In this document: positions 1 to 9,316 of the stretch, in pieces | Layout: the number at the start of each line of letters is the position of its first letter | Position numbering within the stretch: position 1 is the stretch's first letter | Notes under the pieces: generated by a model | Databases searched by the model: none | What the model was told of the DNA's origin: nothing | The model's input: only the letters and a program-made list of their open reading frames with translations | Position numbers and translations under genes: made by a program | Assembly: GCA_001769385.1 (NCBI GenBank) | Contig: MEPB01000035.1 | Location: forward strand, 1 to 39,392 | DNA length: 39,392 bases | Source of the DNA: Bacteroidetes bacterium RIFCSPLOWO2_12_FULL_35_15 | GTDB taxonomy: Bacteria; Bacteroidota; Bacteroidia; 2-12-FULL-35-15 | Reading direction: 5' to 3'

Positions 1-1845
1 AAAGGATTCACAGTAACAACAACAGTTGCTGTTTTCACACAACCAAGTGCAGAAGTGCCGGTAACAGTATAAGTAGTTGTTGCAGCTGGGTTAGCTGTTA
101 CAGAAGCTCCTGTTGTAGCGCTTAATCCAGTTGCAGGAGCCCAAGTATATGTGGAAGCACCTGATGCAGTTAATGTTCCGGACAATCCCGCACATATAGC
201 AATAGGAGAAACTGTTATTGTTGGTAATGGATTAACTGTAATTGTTGCAACAGCAGTGCCTGTACAACCAGCAGCAGTACCTGTAACGGTATAACTAGTT
301 GTTGTAACAGGAGAACCGGTAACTGTTGCTCCTGTTGTTGAACTTAAACCTGCAGACCAGGCAAAGGTTGTAGCATTTGCCGCTGTTAATGTAGCGGTTT
401 GTCCGGCACAAATTGTTGGCGAGTTTACCGTTGGAGTAATGCTCCCGCCAATAGTTATCGTAGCAATAGCAGTACTGGAGCATCCTAAGGAAGTTCCGGT
501 AACGGTATAACTTGTGGTTGAAGCTGGCGATCCTGTTACAGAAGAACCCGTTGTTGAACTCAATCCTGCTGTCCAGGAATAGGTTGTTGCACCACTGGCT
601 GTTAGAGTAGCCGTTTGTGTCGGACAAACTGATGCCGATGTTACTGCTGTTACTGGTATTGGATTTACTGTAACGGTTACTGTTGTTGTATTAACGCATC
701 CTGCAGCTGAAGTACCGGTAATAGTGTATGTAGTTGTTGCAGCAGGATTTGCTGTTACAGAAGTTCCTGTTGTAGCGCTCAATCCACTAGCCAGAGCCCA
801 CGAATAAGTAGATGCTCCTGATGCTGTTAATGTTCCCGATGTTCCTGCGCACAATGTAATAGGAGCAGCTGACACAGTTGGTAAAGGATTCACAGTAACA
901 ACAACAGTTGCTGTTTTCACACAACCAAGTGCAGAAGTGCCGGTAACAGTATAAGTAGTTGTTGCAGCTGGGTTAGCTGTTACAGAAGCTCCTGTTGTAG
1001 CGCTTAATCCAGTTGCAGGAGCCCAAGTATATGTGGAAGCACCTGATGCAGTTAATGTTCCGGACAATCCCGCACATATAGCAATAGGAGAAACTGTTAT
1101 TGTTGGTAATGGATTAACTGTAATTGTTGCAACAGCAGTGCCTGTACAACCAGCAGCAGTACCTGTAACGGTATAACTAGTTGTTGTAACAGGAGAACCG
1201 GTAACTGTTGCTCCTGTTGTTGAACTTAAACCTGCAGACCAGGCAAAGGTTGTAGCATTTGCCGCTGTTAATGTAGCGGTTTGTCCGGCACAAATTGTTG
1301 GCGAGTTTACCGTTGGAGTAATGCTCCCGCCAATAGTTATCGTAGCAATAGCAGTACTGGAGCATCCTAAGGAAGTTCCGGTAACGGTATAACTTGTGGT
1401 TGAAGCTGGCGATCCTGTTACAGAAGAACCCGTTGTTGAACTCAATCCTGCTGTCCAGGAATAGGTTGTTGCACCACTGGCTGTTAGAGTAGCCGTTTGT
1501 GTCGGACAAACTGATGCCGATGTTACTGCTGTTACTGGTATTGGATTTACTGTAACGGTTACTGTTGTTGTATTAACGCATCCTGCAGCTGAAGTACCGG
1601 TAATAGTGTATGTAGTTGTTGCAGCAGGATTTGCTGTTACAGAAGTTCCTGTTGTAGCGCTCAATCCACTAGCCAGAGCCCACGAATAAGTAGATGCTCC
1701 TGATGCTGTTAATGTTCCCGATGTTCCTGCGCACAATGTAATAGGAGCAGCTGACACAGTTGGTAAAGGATTCACAGTAACAACAACAGTTGCTGTTTTC
1801 ACACAACCAAGTGCAGAAGTGCCGGTAACAGTATAAGTAGTTGTT
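1..1845 (-). repeat. Exact 882-bp tandem duplication inside the adhesin gene
   Basis: Bases 1-882 and 883-1764 are identical base for base in a line-by-line comparison, and the identity continues for another 81 bases to 1845. The third copy then diverges (tgcagctg becomes tgtagccg). The period is 294 codons, so the frame is kept; it corresponds to four Ig-like units of about 73 residues. Each unit within the 882 bp is clearly different from its neighbours, so the duplicated block is the four-unit set and not the single unit. Zero differences over more than 960 bases means a very recent duplication, ongoing homogenisation, or an assembly effect. The copy number may extend beyond the left edge. 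Confidence 0.95.
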
Positions 1846-4800
1846 GTAGCCGGGTTAGCTGTTACAGAAGCTCCTGTTGTGGCGCTTAATCCAGTTGCAG
1901 GAGCCCATGAATAAGTAGAAGCTCCAGAAGCTGTTAACGTTCCGGATAATCCAGCACAAATAGTAATTGGAGTAGCGGTAACAGTTGGTAAAGGGTTAAC
2001 CGTAACAACAACAGTAGTTGTGTTAATACAACCCAATGCAGATGTTCCTGTTACCGTATAAGTAGTTGTAGCAGCTGGATTTGCTGTTACTGAAGTACCT
2101 GTTGTGGCGCTTAATCCTGCAGCCGGTGCCCAAGTATAGGTAGAAGCTCCTGATGCAGTTAATGTTCCTGATAAACCAGCACAAATAGCTATTGGAGGAA
2201 CAGAAATTGTTGGCAATGGCTTAACGGTAACAACAACAGTTGTAGTGTTTACACACCCTGCAGCAGAAATGCCGGTAATCGTATATGTTGTTGTTGCAGC
2301 TGGATTAGCTGTTACAGTAGTACCTGTTGTTGCACTTAATCCGGTAGCAGGAGCCCATGTATATGTAGAAGCACCTGATGCTGTTAAGGTTCCTGACAAT
2401 CCTGCACAAATAGAAATAGGGGAAACCGAAATAGTTGGCAAAGGATTAACTGTAACCACAACGGTTTTAGTGTTTACACATCCGGCAGCAGAAGTACCGG
2501 TGACTGTATATGTAGTAGTGGCAGCAGGACTAGCAGTAACCGAAGTCCCTGAAGTAGCACTAAGTCCGGTAGCTGGAGCCCATGAATAAGTAGAAGCTCC
2601 AGAGGCGGTTAGCGTTCCAGATAGCCCGGCACAGATTGTTAATGGAGGAACAGTAATTGTTGGCAAAGGGTTTACAGTGATAGTAACGGTAGCAGTTCCA
2701 ACACATCCATTTGCAGAAGTCCCGGTAACAGTATAAGTTGTGGTTGCAGCAGGATTCCCTGTAACTGTAGCACCTGTTGTTGCACTCAATCCAGTTGCCG
2801 GAGCCCATGAATAGGTAGATGCACCTGCAGCAGTTAAGTTATTAGCTGTTCCAGCTCCAACACAAATTGGAAACGAAGGAGTAACTGTAACTACGGGCAT
2901 TGGGTATATAGTAACGGTAGAGGTTGTGGTTGAAGTACAACCACCTGCACCAGTAACAACATGGGTTACGGTATATGGCCCACCAGCTGGTGAAAATGAA
3001 ATGCCACTCGGACTCAGAGCTGTTGAAGTTCCAGGTGTACCATTTGCAAATGTCCAGGAATAAGTTGATCCATATAAACCGGTATTTGTGAAAGTAAACG
3101 AATTACCTGTTAAGCAAGCATTGGCTGTTTGTGTGTATGTTGATGTTGGTTGAGGTTTAACTGTGATAGTATATGTTATTGGCAAGCCAATACACCCAGC
3201 TAATGTTGGTGTAACAGTAATGGTAGCAGTTATTGTACCTGCTGAAGCATTAGTACTGGTAAATCCTGGAACTTGCCCTGAGCCACTTGCTCCCAAACCA
3301 ATTCCAGTATTGCTATTTGTCCAGGTATATGTTGCTCCCGCAGGAACACTCACAAAAGCGCTAGCAGCAACTACAACTCCTGCACAAACAGAGATATTTG
3401 CAGGCGCAGTAATAACAGGTTTGGGATTTACAGTAACATCTACAAAATCAGTTGCACTGCAGCCTTGTGCATTTGTTCCGGTAACTGTATAATGTGTTGT
3501 CGCCGCAGGTGTAAATGGAGTTCCATTTATTACTCCACCAGACCATATATAAGAAGTCGCACCAGAACCAGATAAAGTAACTGGAATACCTTGACAAACG
3601 GTTTGATCGATACCAGCGTTTATTACAGGTATAGCAGGTGAAGTGTAGGTTTTTGAGAACGTACAAGCAGGATCAGCAGAAAAAGTAGCCGTAACTATAC
3701 ATGAAGCACCAGTAGCACTAATACCTGCAATGCTATAATTTATCGATGCTGCAAACGGAGCATTAAAAACTTGTGAACCACCACATGAATTGGAAACAGT
3801 TAATGAACCACCTGCAGGTGGATTACTTACCAATATAGTTCCACTAACCGTATATTGGTTAGATGCATTACAACCTGTAGGAGTTGCTGAAACAGATGAA
3901 ATTGCACAAGTTGGTCCAACAATTATACAATTGGTAGCTCCAGTACCTCCTGTTTGAGAAAACTGGAAATATCCGGCAGCACCGTTATAGTTTGTTATTA
4001 ATAACATATAAAACTGACCAGCCACGGCACCAACAATGTTTCCAGTTTCGGTTGCATCTGGCAAATAAGAACAATCTACTTGCGGTGTTGCACCGGTAAT
4101 TGGACAAGCAGCAGCTAGACTAGCATAAGGTCCATATAATGCAAAGTCGACATCAATTGGTGCTCCTGCCGTTGTAAATTGTTGCATATAAATATCTATA
4201 TTGCCACTTGTAGCAATATTCAAATACATCCACATGGGATTAGGCGTGGTACTAAGACATCCGTATGCACCAGCACTTGCGACACCAGTGGTATTACAAT
4301 AAGTATAAGCTGTTCCGGTACAAAATGGATCAGCCGTAGCACAACTATTATTTGAACCACCAGTGCAAGGAGGAGGAGGTGTAGGAGATATAACACAAAT
4401 ACTAAAAGTTGATGTTGTAGGAATACCAGAATAATAATCATACACTCTAACCCAATAAGTACTACCTATTGTTAATCCGGTAAGTGTATTAGAACCAACG
4501 GCACCAGTTGTATATGACCCATCATCACAATCAAAAGAAGTTAATGCCCCACATGCACCACCAGAAAACACTTGAATTACAGGATCAAAACTTGCAGAAG
4601 CTGAAAGTGTAATAGTTTGAGAAGTGGCTGCCGCAACAAACTTATACCAAACATCGTCATTAGCTGTGCCAGAACAACCTGCAAGTGATTGAGTAGCACC
4701 TGCTGTAGTGCCAGCAGTATTATTGCAAGTAGAGTTTGGTGTTAAGGAAATTGCACCGCATGCATTATCATTTACAGGAGCGGGGGGTGCCGGAGTCCCT

Positions 4801-5231
4801 GAAGTGGTTACTACAGTTGAAGTTCCACAATTTGATGCTGTTCCACAAGAAGAACAGTTTGTGTTATAAGATAAATAATATGTCCCAGATGTAGCTGGAT
4901 TAAACGTAAGTGGTTGTGTGCCAAAAGCAACAACAGGACCTGTACCACTACCACTATGTACTGTTACACAACCACCCAAACTATACGTTAATGAATATGT
5001 ATTTCCAGCAACAAAACCGCTAACAGTACTATATTCTGATTGGTAATTACAAGTGCTGATAGAAACTGTTGTACCTGTTGTAGTTGACGCTGTTGCGGAA
5101 CCATAAGAGGAAGTATTAACACTACATTGACCAAAAGAAAAATAGTTTATAAATAGTAATACAAAAAAGCACACTACCTTTTTTGAGATATGTATAGTAG
5201 TTTTGTTCGTCATTTTATTTATAGATTTCAT
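1..5231 (-). CDS. Giant modular secreted adhesin, N-terminal part (C-terminus off the left edge)
   Basis: The minus-strand frame is open from an ATG at 5231 (a second in-frame ATG lies at 5213) to base 1, giving 1743 codons and no stop. A signal peptide with hydrophobic core VVCFFVLLFINYF is followed by QC at the mature start. In order come: a Cys-rich N-terminal domain; a jelly-roll (PPC-like) domain starting NDNACGAISLTP (about residues 148-280); a second domain starting CTGTAYTY (about 298-440) that also begins the 971-aa protein of this window; one ~85-residue Cys-rich module; then Ig/PKD-like units. From about residue 768 on, roughly thirteen units of 73-74 residues carry the pattern LTASGASTYxWAP..GLSATTG..VTANPAATTTYTVTGTSA.GC. 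The Bacteroidota surface-adhesin architecture (SprB-like in style) predicts a T9SS sorting domain beyond the edge, which cannot be seen here. Role is inferred: adhesion or gliding. The 882-bp exact duplication is annotated separately. Confidence 0.85.
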   Translation of the reverse strand, partial: MKSINKMTNKTTIHISKKVVCFFVLLFINYFSFGQCSVNTSSYGSATASTTTGTTVSISTCNYQSEYSTVSGFVAGNTYSLTYSLGGCVTVHSGSGTGPVVAFGTQPLTFNPATSGTYYLSYNTNCSSCGTASNCGTSTVVTTSGTPAPPAPVNDNACGAISLTPNSTCNNTAGTTAGATQSLAGCSGTANDDVWYKFVAAATSQTITLSASASFDPVIQVFSGGACGALTSFDCDDGSYTTGAVGSNTLTGLTIGSTYWVRVYDYYSGIPTTSTFSICVISPTPPPPCTGGSNNSCATADPFCTGTAYTYCNTTGVASAGAYGCLSTTPNPMWMYLNIATSGNIDIYMQQFTTAGAPIDVDFALYGPYASLAAACPITGATPQVDCSYLPDATETGNIVGAVAGQFYMLLITNYNGAAGYFQFSQTGGTGATNCIIVGPTCAISSVSATPTGCNASNQYTVSGTILVSNPPAGGSLTVSNSCGGSQVFNAPFAASINYSIAGISATGASCIVTATFSADPACTFSKTYTSPAIPVINAGIDQTVCQGIPVTLSGSGATSYIWSGGVINGTPFTPAATTHYTVTGTNAQGCSATDFVDVTVNPKPVITAPANISVCAGVVVAASAFVSVPAGATYTWTNSNTGIGLGASGSGQVPGFTSTNASAGTITATITVTPTLAGCIGLPITYTITVKPQPTSTYTQTANACLTGNSFTFTNTGLYGSTYSWTFANGTPGTSTALSPSGISFSPAGGPYTVTHVVTGAGGCTSTTTSTVTIYPMPVVTVTPSFPICVGAGTANNLTAAGASTYSWAPATGLSATTGATVTGNPAATTTYTVTGTSANGCVGTATVTITVNPLPTITVPPLTICAGLSGTLTASGASTYSWAPATGLSATSGTSVTASPAATTTYTVTGTSAAGCVNTKTVVVTVNPLPTISVSPISICAGLSGTLTASGASTYTWAPATGLSATTGTTVTANPAATTTYTITGISAAGCVNTTTVVVTVKPLPTISVPPIAICAGLSGTLTASGASTYTWAPAAGLSATTGTSVTANPAATTTYTVTGTSALGCINTTTVVVTVNPLPTVTATPITICAGLSGTLTASGASTYSWAPATGLSATTGASVTANPATTTTYTVTGTSALGCVKTATVVVTVNPLPTVSAAPITLCAGTSGTLTASGASTYSWALASGLSATTGTSVTANPAATTTYTITGTSAAGCVNTTTVTVTVNPIPVTAVTSASVCPTQTATLTASGATTYSWTAGLSSTTGSSVTGSPASTTSYTVTGTSLGCSSTAIATITIGGSITPTVNSPTICAGQTATLTAANATTFAWSAGLSSTTGATVTGSPVTTTSYTVTGTAAGCTGTAVATITVNPLPTITVSPIAICAGLSGTLTASGASTYTWAPATGLSATTGASVTANPAATTTYTVTGTSALGCVKTATVVVTVNPLPTVSAAPITLCAGTSGTLTASGASTYSWALASGLSATTGTSVTANPAATTTYTITGTSAAGCVNTTTVTVTVNPIPVTAVTSASVCPTQTATLTASGATTYSWTAGLSSTTGSSVTGSPASTTSYTVTGTSLGCSSTAIATITIGGSITPTVNSPTICAGQTATLTAANATTFAWSAGLSSTTGATVTGSPVTTTSYTVTGTAAGCTGTAVATITVNPLPTITVSPIAICAGLSGTLTASGASTYTWAPATGLSATTGASVTANPAATTTYTVTGTSALGCVKTATVVVTVNP

Positions 5232-5242
5232 ATTTTATTTAT

Positions 5243-5926
5243 CTATTTATTTGAAGATTTCTTTTTTTCAATATCTTTTGAATGTTCCATACCAGTAGCA
5301 TCTTTATAACTTCTACCTGTAATTTTCTCAACTTCATCGGGATAATTTTTAATCCAATCTTCTTTTGCCTGACCATACCTAGCATTATCATATTCAGGAT
5401 TACCTGTATTAAAAAAAACAGGATAGTGTTCGGGCAATCCTTGTAGTTTATTAAAGGCATTTTTATATTTTTTTTCCCAAACAATTAAAGCTTTTAGATA
5501 CAAGCTTGAAGATAATTCTTGATAAGGACCCATTACTATTTGTTTAGGTATATTTTTTGAAAATTCTGCTTTTTCAAAACCACCACGTTTCATATACATT
5601 TCTAAAAAACTTTCTTCGGTTAAAGGAATTTCCTCAAAACTGCTGAAAGAAAAATCTTTTTCATTGTTCAATGTTTTTTCAATTTCCTGAATTTTATTTA
5701 AATTATCGACAATAAAATAACCCATACTTGTTGTTGGGTCAACAAATGAAAATATAGCAAGCTGTAATTTCTCCATTTGCCTTTCAATATTATCAGCTTT
5801 AACAAGATTGTCAGCGCCTTTCATTGTTATTTTATATGCTTTATTTTTTTCAAAATTAAACACAGGTCCTACTTGTGAGAAACAAGTACTTGATATAAAA
5901 ACAAACAGAATTAATAATTTTTTCAT
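5243..5926 (-). CDS. Secreted protein of unknown function (227 aa)
   Basis: It has a clear signal peptide (MKKLLILFVFISSTCFSQ, cleavage expected after CFS or at the Q). I do not recognise the family. The mature part is mixed alpha/beta, rich in Lys and Glu, with no Cys and no repeats, and ends in a basic tail (KKKSSNK). The stop lies only 12 bases before the upstream limit of the adhesin start at 5231, on the same strand, so this gene could be the first of a two-gene transcript with the adhesin. A TAAATTTG element (minus strand, 5961-5968) lies about 35 bases upstream of the ATG and would suit a Bacteroidota -7 box. Secretion is well supported; function is unknown. Confidence 0.75.
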   Translation of the reverse strand: MKKLLILFVFISSTCFSQVGPVFNFEKNKAYKITMKGADNLVKADNIERQMEKLQLAIFSFVDPTTSMGYFIVDNLNKIQEIEKTLNNEKDFSFSSFEEIPLTEESFLEMYMKRGGFEKAEFSKNIPKQIVMGPYQELSSSLYLKALIVWEKKYKNAFNKLQGLPEHYPVFFNTGNPEYDNARYGQAKEDWIKNYPDEVEKITGRSYKDATGMEHSKDIEKKKSSNK

Positions 5927-5960
5927 TGTCGCGCCTTTTTATTTATATAGTAATTTATTT

Positions 5961-5968
5961 CAAATTTA
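5961..5968 (-). promoter_or_regulatory. Possible -7 promoter box for the 227-aa secreted protein
   Basis: Minus-strand TAAATTTG matches the Bacteroidota -7 consensus TAnnTTTG and would put transcription start roughly 25-30 bases before the ATG at 5926. No convincing TTTG -33 element is found at the usual 19-21 nt spacing, so this is weak. Confidence 0.3.
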
Positions 5969-6101
5969 TACTGATTTGATGCAATACATACATTCTTATT
6001 TTGATCCAAATTAATAGAAAGACATTACAATCAAAATAAATTATTGATAATCTATTTTGATAAAAGAACAATTTAATCAATGCACTGTTTCAACAAGTTT
6101 G

Positions 6102-9017
6102 TTATTTTACCATAGAAACATGACCGATCAACTTCTTTTTCCTACCTTTTAGATCTCGATAATTTACATGATATACATAAACATCTTCCTGAACCACATC
6201 GCCATGATTATTAATTGCGCCATTCCATCCTTCATATAGATCATTCGTTTTAAAAATTTTATTTCCCCACCGATCAAAAATTAGCAGTTCAAAATCTTTG
6301 GAATCAATCCCATGGGAATAGATGTTAAAAATATCGTTTACACCATTTCCGTTAGGGGTAAATGCATTAGGGACATAAACAGTAAGAACGTCATTGATCA
6401 AAACAAAATAGGTAATAGAATCAATGCATCCATCTGAATTTGAAGAATAAAGTGTAACCGGAAATGTACCGATTTGAGGATAAGCATGTTCCGGATTTTG
6501 AGACGAGGAGAATGTAGTATCACCAAAGTTCCATACCCAAATTGATGAAGAAGTTGACATGTTTGTAAAAAATGCTGTTGGATTCAATATATCTATTTCA
6601 CTTGGTGAAATTAAAAAATTCGCATCCGGTTGAGGAGAAACATCAATCATACAAGGAATAGAATCTTTAGTAGAACAATTTGCCGCAAAACTAACAGTTA
6701 AAATAACTGTATGGCACCAATTGCTGGTGTAAAAATGAGAGGAGCTTGCCCCGGTTCCTGTGGTTCCATCCCCAAAATCCCAATTGTATGTTGCACCTGT
6801 GTTACCTGCTGTGTTTGCTGTGAATACTACAGAAATGGGATTACATCCGTTTAGCTTATCTGCTGAAAAATTTACAATTGGTAGTGGTGTTGTAGTAACA
6901 GTTGAAACAGCTGTGCCGGTACATCCATTGGTTGTTCCAATAACAGTATATGTTGCTGTTGTTCCAGGAACAGTAATGGCTGATGTGGTTTCAGTAGTTG
7001 ACCAAACATAGGTTGCAGCACCTGTTGCAGTAATTGTAGCAGAAACACCTATACAAGTTGTTGGGGAGTTTACGGTTACCACCGGATTTGGATTTACCAC
7101 AACATTGGTAATGGACGAACTGTTACAAAGCGGTGATGCAACATTTACTGAAACAGTATAGTTTCCATTCATTGCAGAAGTTACATTAGTCAGTATTGGA
7201 TTTTGCAGTGCAGATGTAAATCCATTCGGCCCTGTCCAGCTATAAGTAGCGTTTACAACAGATGTAGCTGTTAAATTTAATGTTTGACCGGGACAAAACG
7301 GTCCATTATTTCCTGCTGTAACAGGGCAGGAAGAACAGGATGCAGGTGCAATATATGTTTGAGTCAACGTACATGCTGTGTTCGCAGAAAAAACCGCTGT
7401 TACAATACCTGTTGCTGCATCGGATGTTAATCCACCTAATGAATATGTATAAGGACTCACAAAAGGAGCGTTGAATATTTGCGGGCTACCTCCAGAAGAG
7501 GAGGAAACAGTGAGCGTTCCCGAAGAGGGTGGATTTACAAATGAGATATTTCCTGTAACAATATAATTATTCGTAAGTGGGTCGCAAGCTGAAGGCGTTG
7601 CCGTTAAAGTAGTAATTGAACAGGAAACAGGACATGGTGCAGGAGCAGTATACGCTTGTGTTAATGTACATGTAACATTAGCAGAAAATGCAGCCGTGAT
7701 ATTACACGCTGCACTATTTGCACTTAATCCTGTAAATGTATAGGCAACAGGACTAGTAAATGGGGCATTTAGAACAACCGGTGTTCCTCCACATGAATTA
7801 GTGAATGTTAAAGTGCCTGAGGTCGGTGCATTGACAAAGGTTGAACTGCCACTTACATCATATTGCTGAGTAGCAATATTACAAGTAGTTGGCGTTGCAG
7901 TTAATGAAGTAATTGAACATGAAACTGGACATGGCGCAGGAGCTGTATAGGCTTGCGTTAATGTACAAGCAACATTAGCAGAAAATGTAGCTGTGATATT
8001 ACACGCTGCACTATTTGCACTTAGTCCTGTAAATGAATAGGCCGCAGGACTAGTAAATGGTACATTCAGAACAACCGGTGTTCCTCCGCAGGAGTTAGAA
8101 ATCGTTAAGGTGCCTGTTGCGGGAGCATTAACGAAAGTAATATTTCCACTTACATCATATTGCTGCGTAGCAACATTGCAAACTGTTGGCACAGCGGTGA
8201 TTGCTGTAATACCACAATTTACTGTACAAGGAGCAGGTGCTGTAAAATTTGTTGTGAATGTACAAAGCGGATCACCCGAAAAAGTTGCAGTAACAGAACA
8301 TGTACCTCCGTTGGAGGGCAAACCGGCTAAAGAATAACTGACGGATGTGGCTGCAAATGGCGCATTGAACACTTGAGTAACTCCACTACAGGTATTTGTA
8401 ACTGTTAGAGTACCAGATGTTGGAGGGTCGGAATAATTGATAACACCGGTAACGGCAAAGGTATTTGTTGCAGGATTACAAGCTCCCGGAACAGCCGTTA
8501 AGCCAGACATGGAACAAAGAATATTGCAATTTGTACTGCCTGTTCCGCTACTCTGTCCGAAGGTAATATCAGCGGGTTGTCCGGAATAGTTTGTCAACAA
8601 TAAAATATAAAACTCACCAGTAACAGCATTTGGAATAGTACAGGTTTCAGTTGCAGCCGCCGAAAAACTACAATCGACTGCAGAACTAGTTAAACCGGAT
8701 GCACATCCTGCCGAAGGAGATGTAAATGGGCCCCAACAAATAAAATCAACATCCTGCCCTACCCCTGAAGCATCTGTCTGACTAATATCGAGAACAAGAT
8801 TTCCGGAATTAGCGATTTGAAGATAATACCAGGCAGGGTTAGGTTGAGATCCCAAGCAACCGTAATTTGGGCCAGTTTGAGCTGTTGTTGTTGTTGAAGC
8901 CGGAAAGGTATATGTTGTACCGGTACAAAAACCCTCGGCAGTATTACAGTCTCCCCCTTGTGCCTTAATGGCGATATTAACAAAAAGAATAATGGTAATT
9001 ACAAAAAACTTTTTCAT
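6102..9017 (-). CDS. Modular T9SS type-B surface protein (971 aa) with PKD domains
   Basis: Signal peptide MKKFFVITIILFVNIAIKAQ. Residues ~24-165 form the CTGTTYTF / GCLGSQPNPAWYYL domain shared with the giant adhesin at 1-5231. Four repeats of about 99 residues follow (~168-560; hallmarks TATP..C, VSG.I.FVNAP..GTL, NSCGGTPVVLN.PF, LTQAYTAPAPC). Next are two Ig/PKD-like units (~570-712), a PKD domain with NWDFGDGTTG, and a second with WVWNFGDTTF. The C-terminal ~85 residues are the gliding-motility-associated type-B sorting domain: VPNAFTPNGNGVNDIF, LLIFDRWGNKIF, and a final GHVSMVK. Family knowledge: such domains direct outer-membrane export by the T9SS and attachment to the surface. The ligand is unknown. 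It is divergently oriented to mdh, with 299 bases between. Confidence 0.9.
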   Translation of the reverse strand: MKKFFVITIILFVNIAIKAQGGDCNTAEGFCTGTTYTFPASTTTTAQTGPNYGCLGSQPNPAWYYLQIANSGNLVLDISQTDASGVGQDVDFICWGPFTSPSAGCASGLTSSAVDCSFSAAATETCTIPNAVTGEFYILLLTNYSGQPADITFGQSSGTGSTNCNILCSMSGLTAVPGACNPATNTFAVTGVINYSDPPTSGTLTVTNTCSGVTQVFNAPFAATSVSYSLAGLPSNGGTCSVTATFSGDPLCTFTTNFTAPAPCTVNCGITAITAVPTVCNVATQQYDVSGNITFVNAPATGTLTISNSCGGTPVVLNVPFTSPAAYSFTGLSANSAACNITATFSANVACTLTQAYTAPAPCPVSCSITSLTATPTTCNIATQQYDVSGSSTFVNAPTSGTLTFTNSCGGTPVVLNAPFTSPVAYTFTGLSANSAACNITAAFSANVTCTLTQAYTAPAPCPVSCSITTLTATPSACDPLTNNYIVTGNISFVNPPSSGTLTVSSSSGGSPQIFNAPFVSPYTYSLGGLTSDAATGIVTAVFSANTACTLTQTYIAPASCSSCPVTAGNNGPFCPGQTLNLTATSVVNATYSWTGPNGFTSALQNPILTNVTSAMNGNYTVSVNVASPLCNSSSITNVVVNPNPVVTVNSPTTCIGVSATITATGAATYVWSTTETTSAITVPGTTATYTVIGTTNGCTGTAVSTVTTTPLPIVNFSADKLNGCNPISVVFTANTAGNTGATYNWDFGDGTTGTGASSSHFYTSNWCHTVILTVSFAANCSTKDSIPCMIDVSPQPDANFLISPSEIDILNPTAFFTNMSTSSSIWVWNFGDTTFSSSQNPEHAYPQIGTFPVTLYSSNSDGCIDSITYFVLINDVLTVYVPNAFTPNGNGVNDIFNIYSHGIDSKDFELLIFDRWGNKIFKTNDLYEGWNGAINNHGDVVQEDVYVYHVNYRDLKGRKKKLIGHVSMVK

Positions 9018-9316
9018 AAAAAATTGGAGTTCTAATTTTTGTTTTCCGAAAGTTTCAAAATCATTCCTGGCACTATAAATTCACTAAATGCCTTATTTTA
9101 AGAATTACAAATTAAAAGAAAAAATGTGGCGCAATTCTCATAATTTACGAATATATAATTTTTTTTAATTATATTGTAATTCCAAGATGAAAAAAGTGGG
9201 TGAAAAGTTGCATCCTTTTTTTTGCATAATAAAAACTGTTATAAATCATAGTTCCATTACTATTTCTTTTCTATTTTAGCGTAAAATTTTTAAACCCATA
9301 AAAACCTATAAATATT
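9018..9316. other. Divergent intergenic region between surface protein and mdh
   Basis: This AT-rich stretch has no ORF of note. It must hold both the minus-strand promoter of the 971-aa protein and the mdh promoter. I find no strict TAnnTTTG box on either strand; TATTTTAG at about 9273-9280 is the nearest approximation upstream of mdh. No RNA gene was recognised. Confidence 0.4.

Noticed and set aside
1-2808. Regular repeats that could be mistaken for a CRISPR-like array, and several 70-114-codon ORFs on both strands (e.g. 295-627, 1177-1509, 2245-2589, 2560-2808)
   Set aside because: The period is a multiple of three in the open minus-strand frame of the adhesin, and the repeats encode Ig-like units; the other frames are shadows made of the same repeats.
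5808-6014. 68-codon plus-strand ORF overlapping the start of the secreted 227-aa protein
   Set aside because: Antisense to a signal peptide and promoter region; no protein features.
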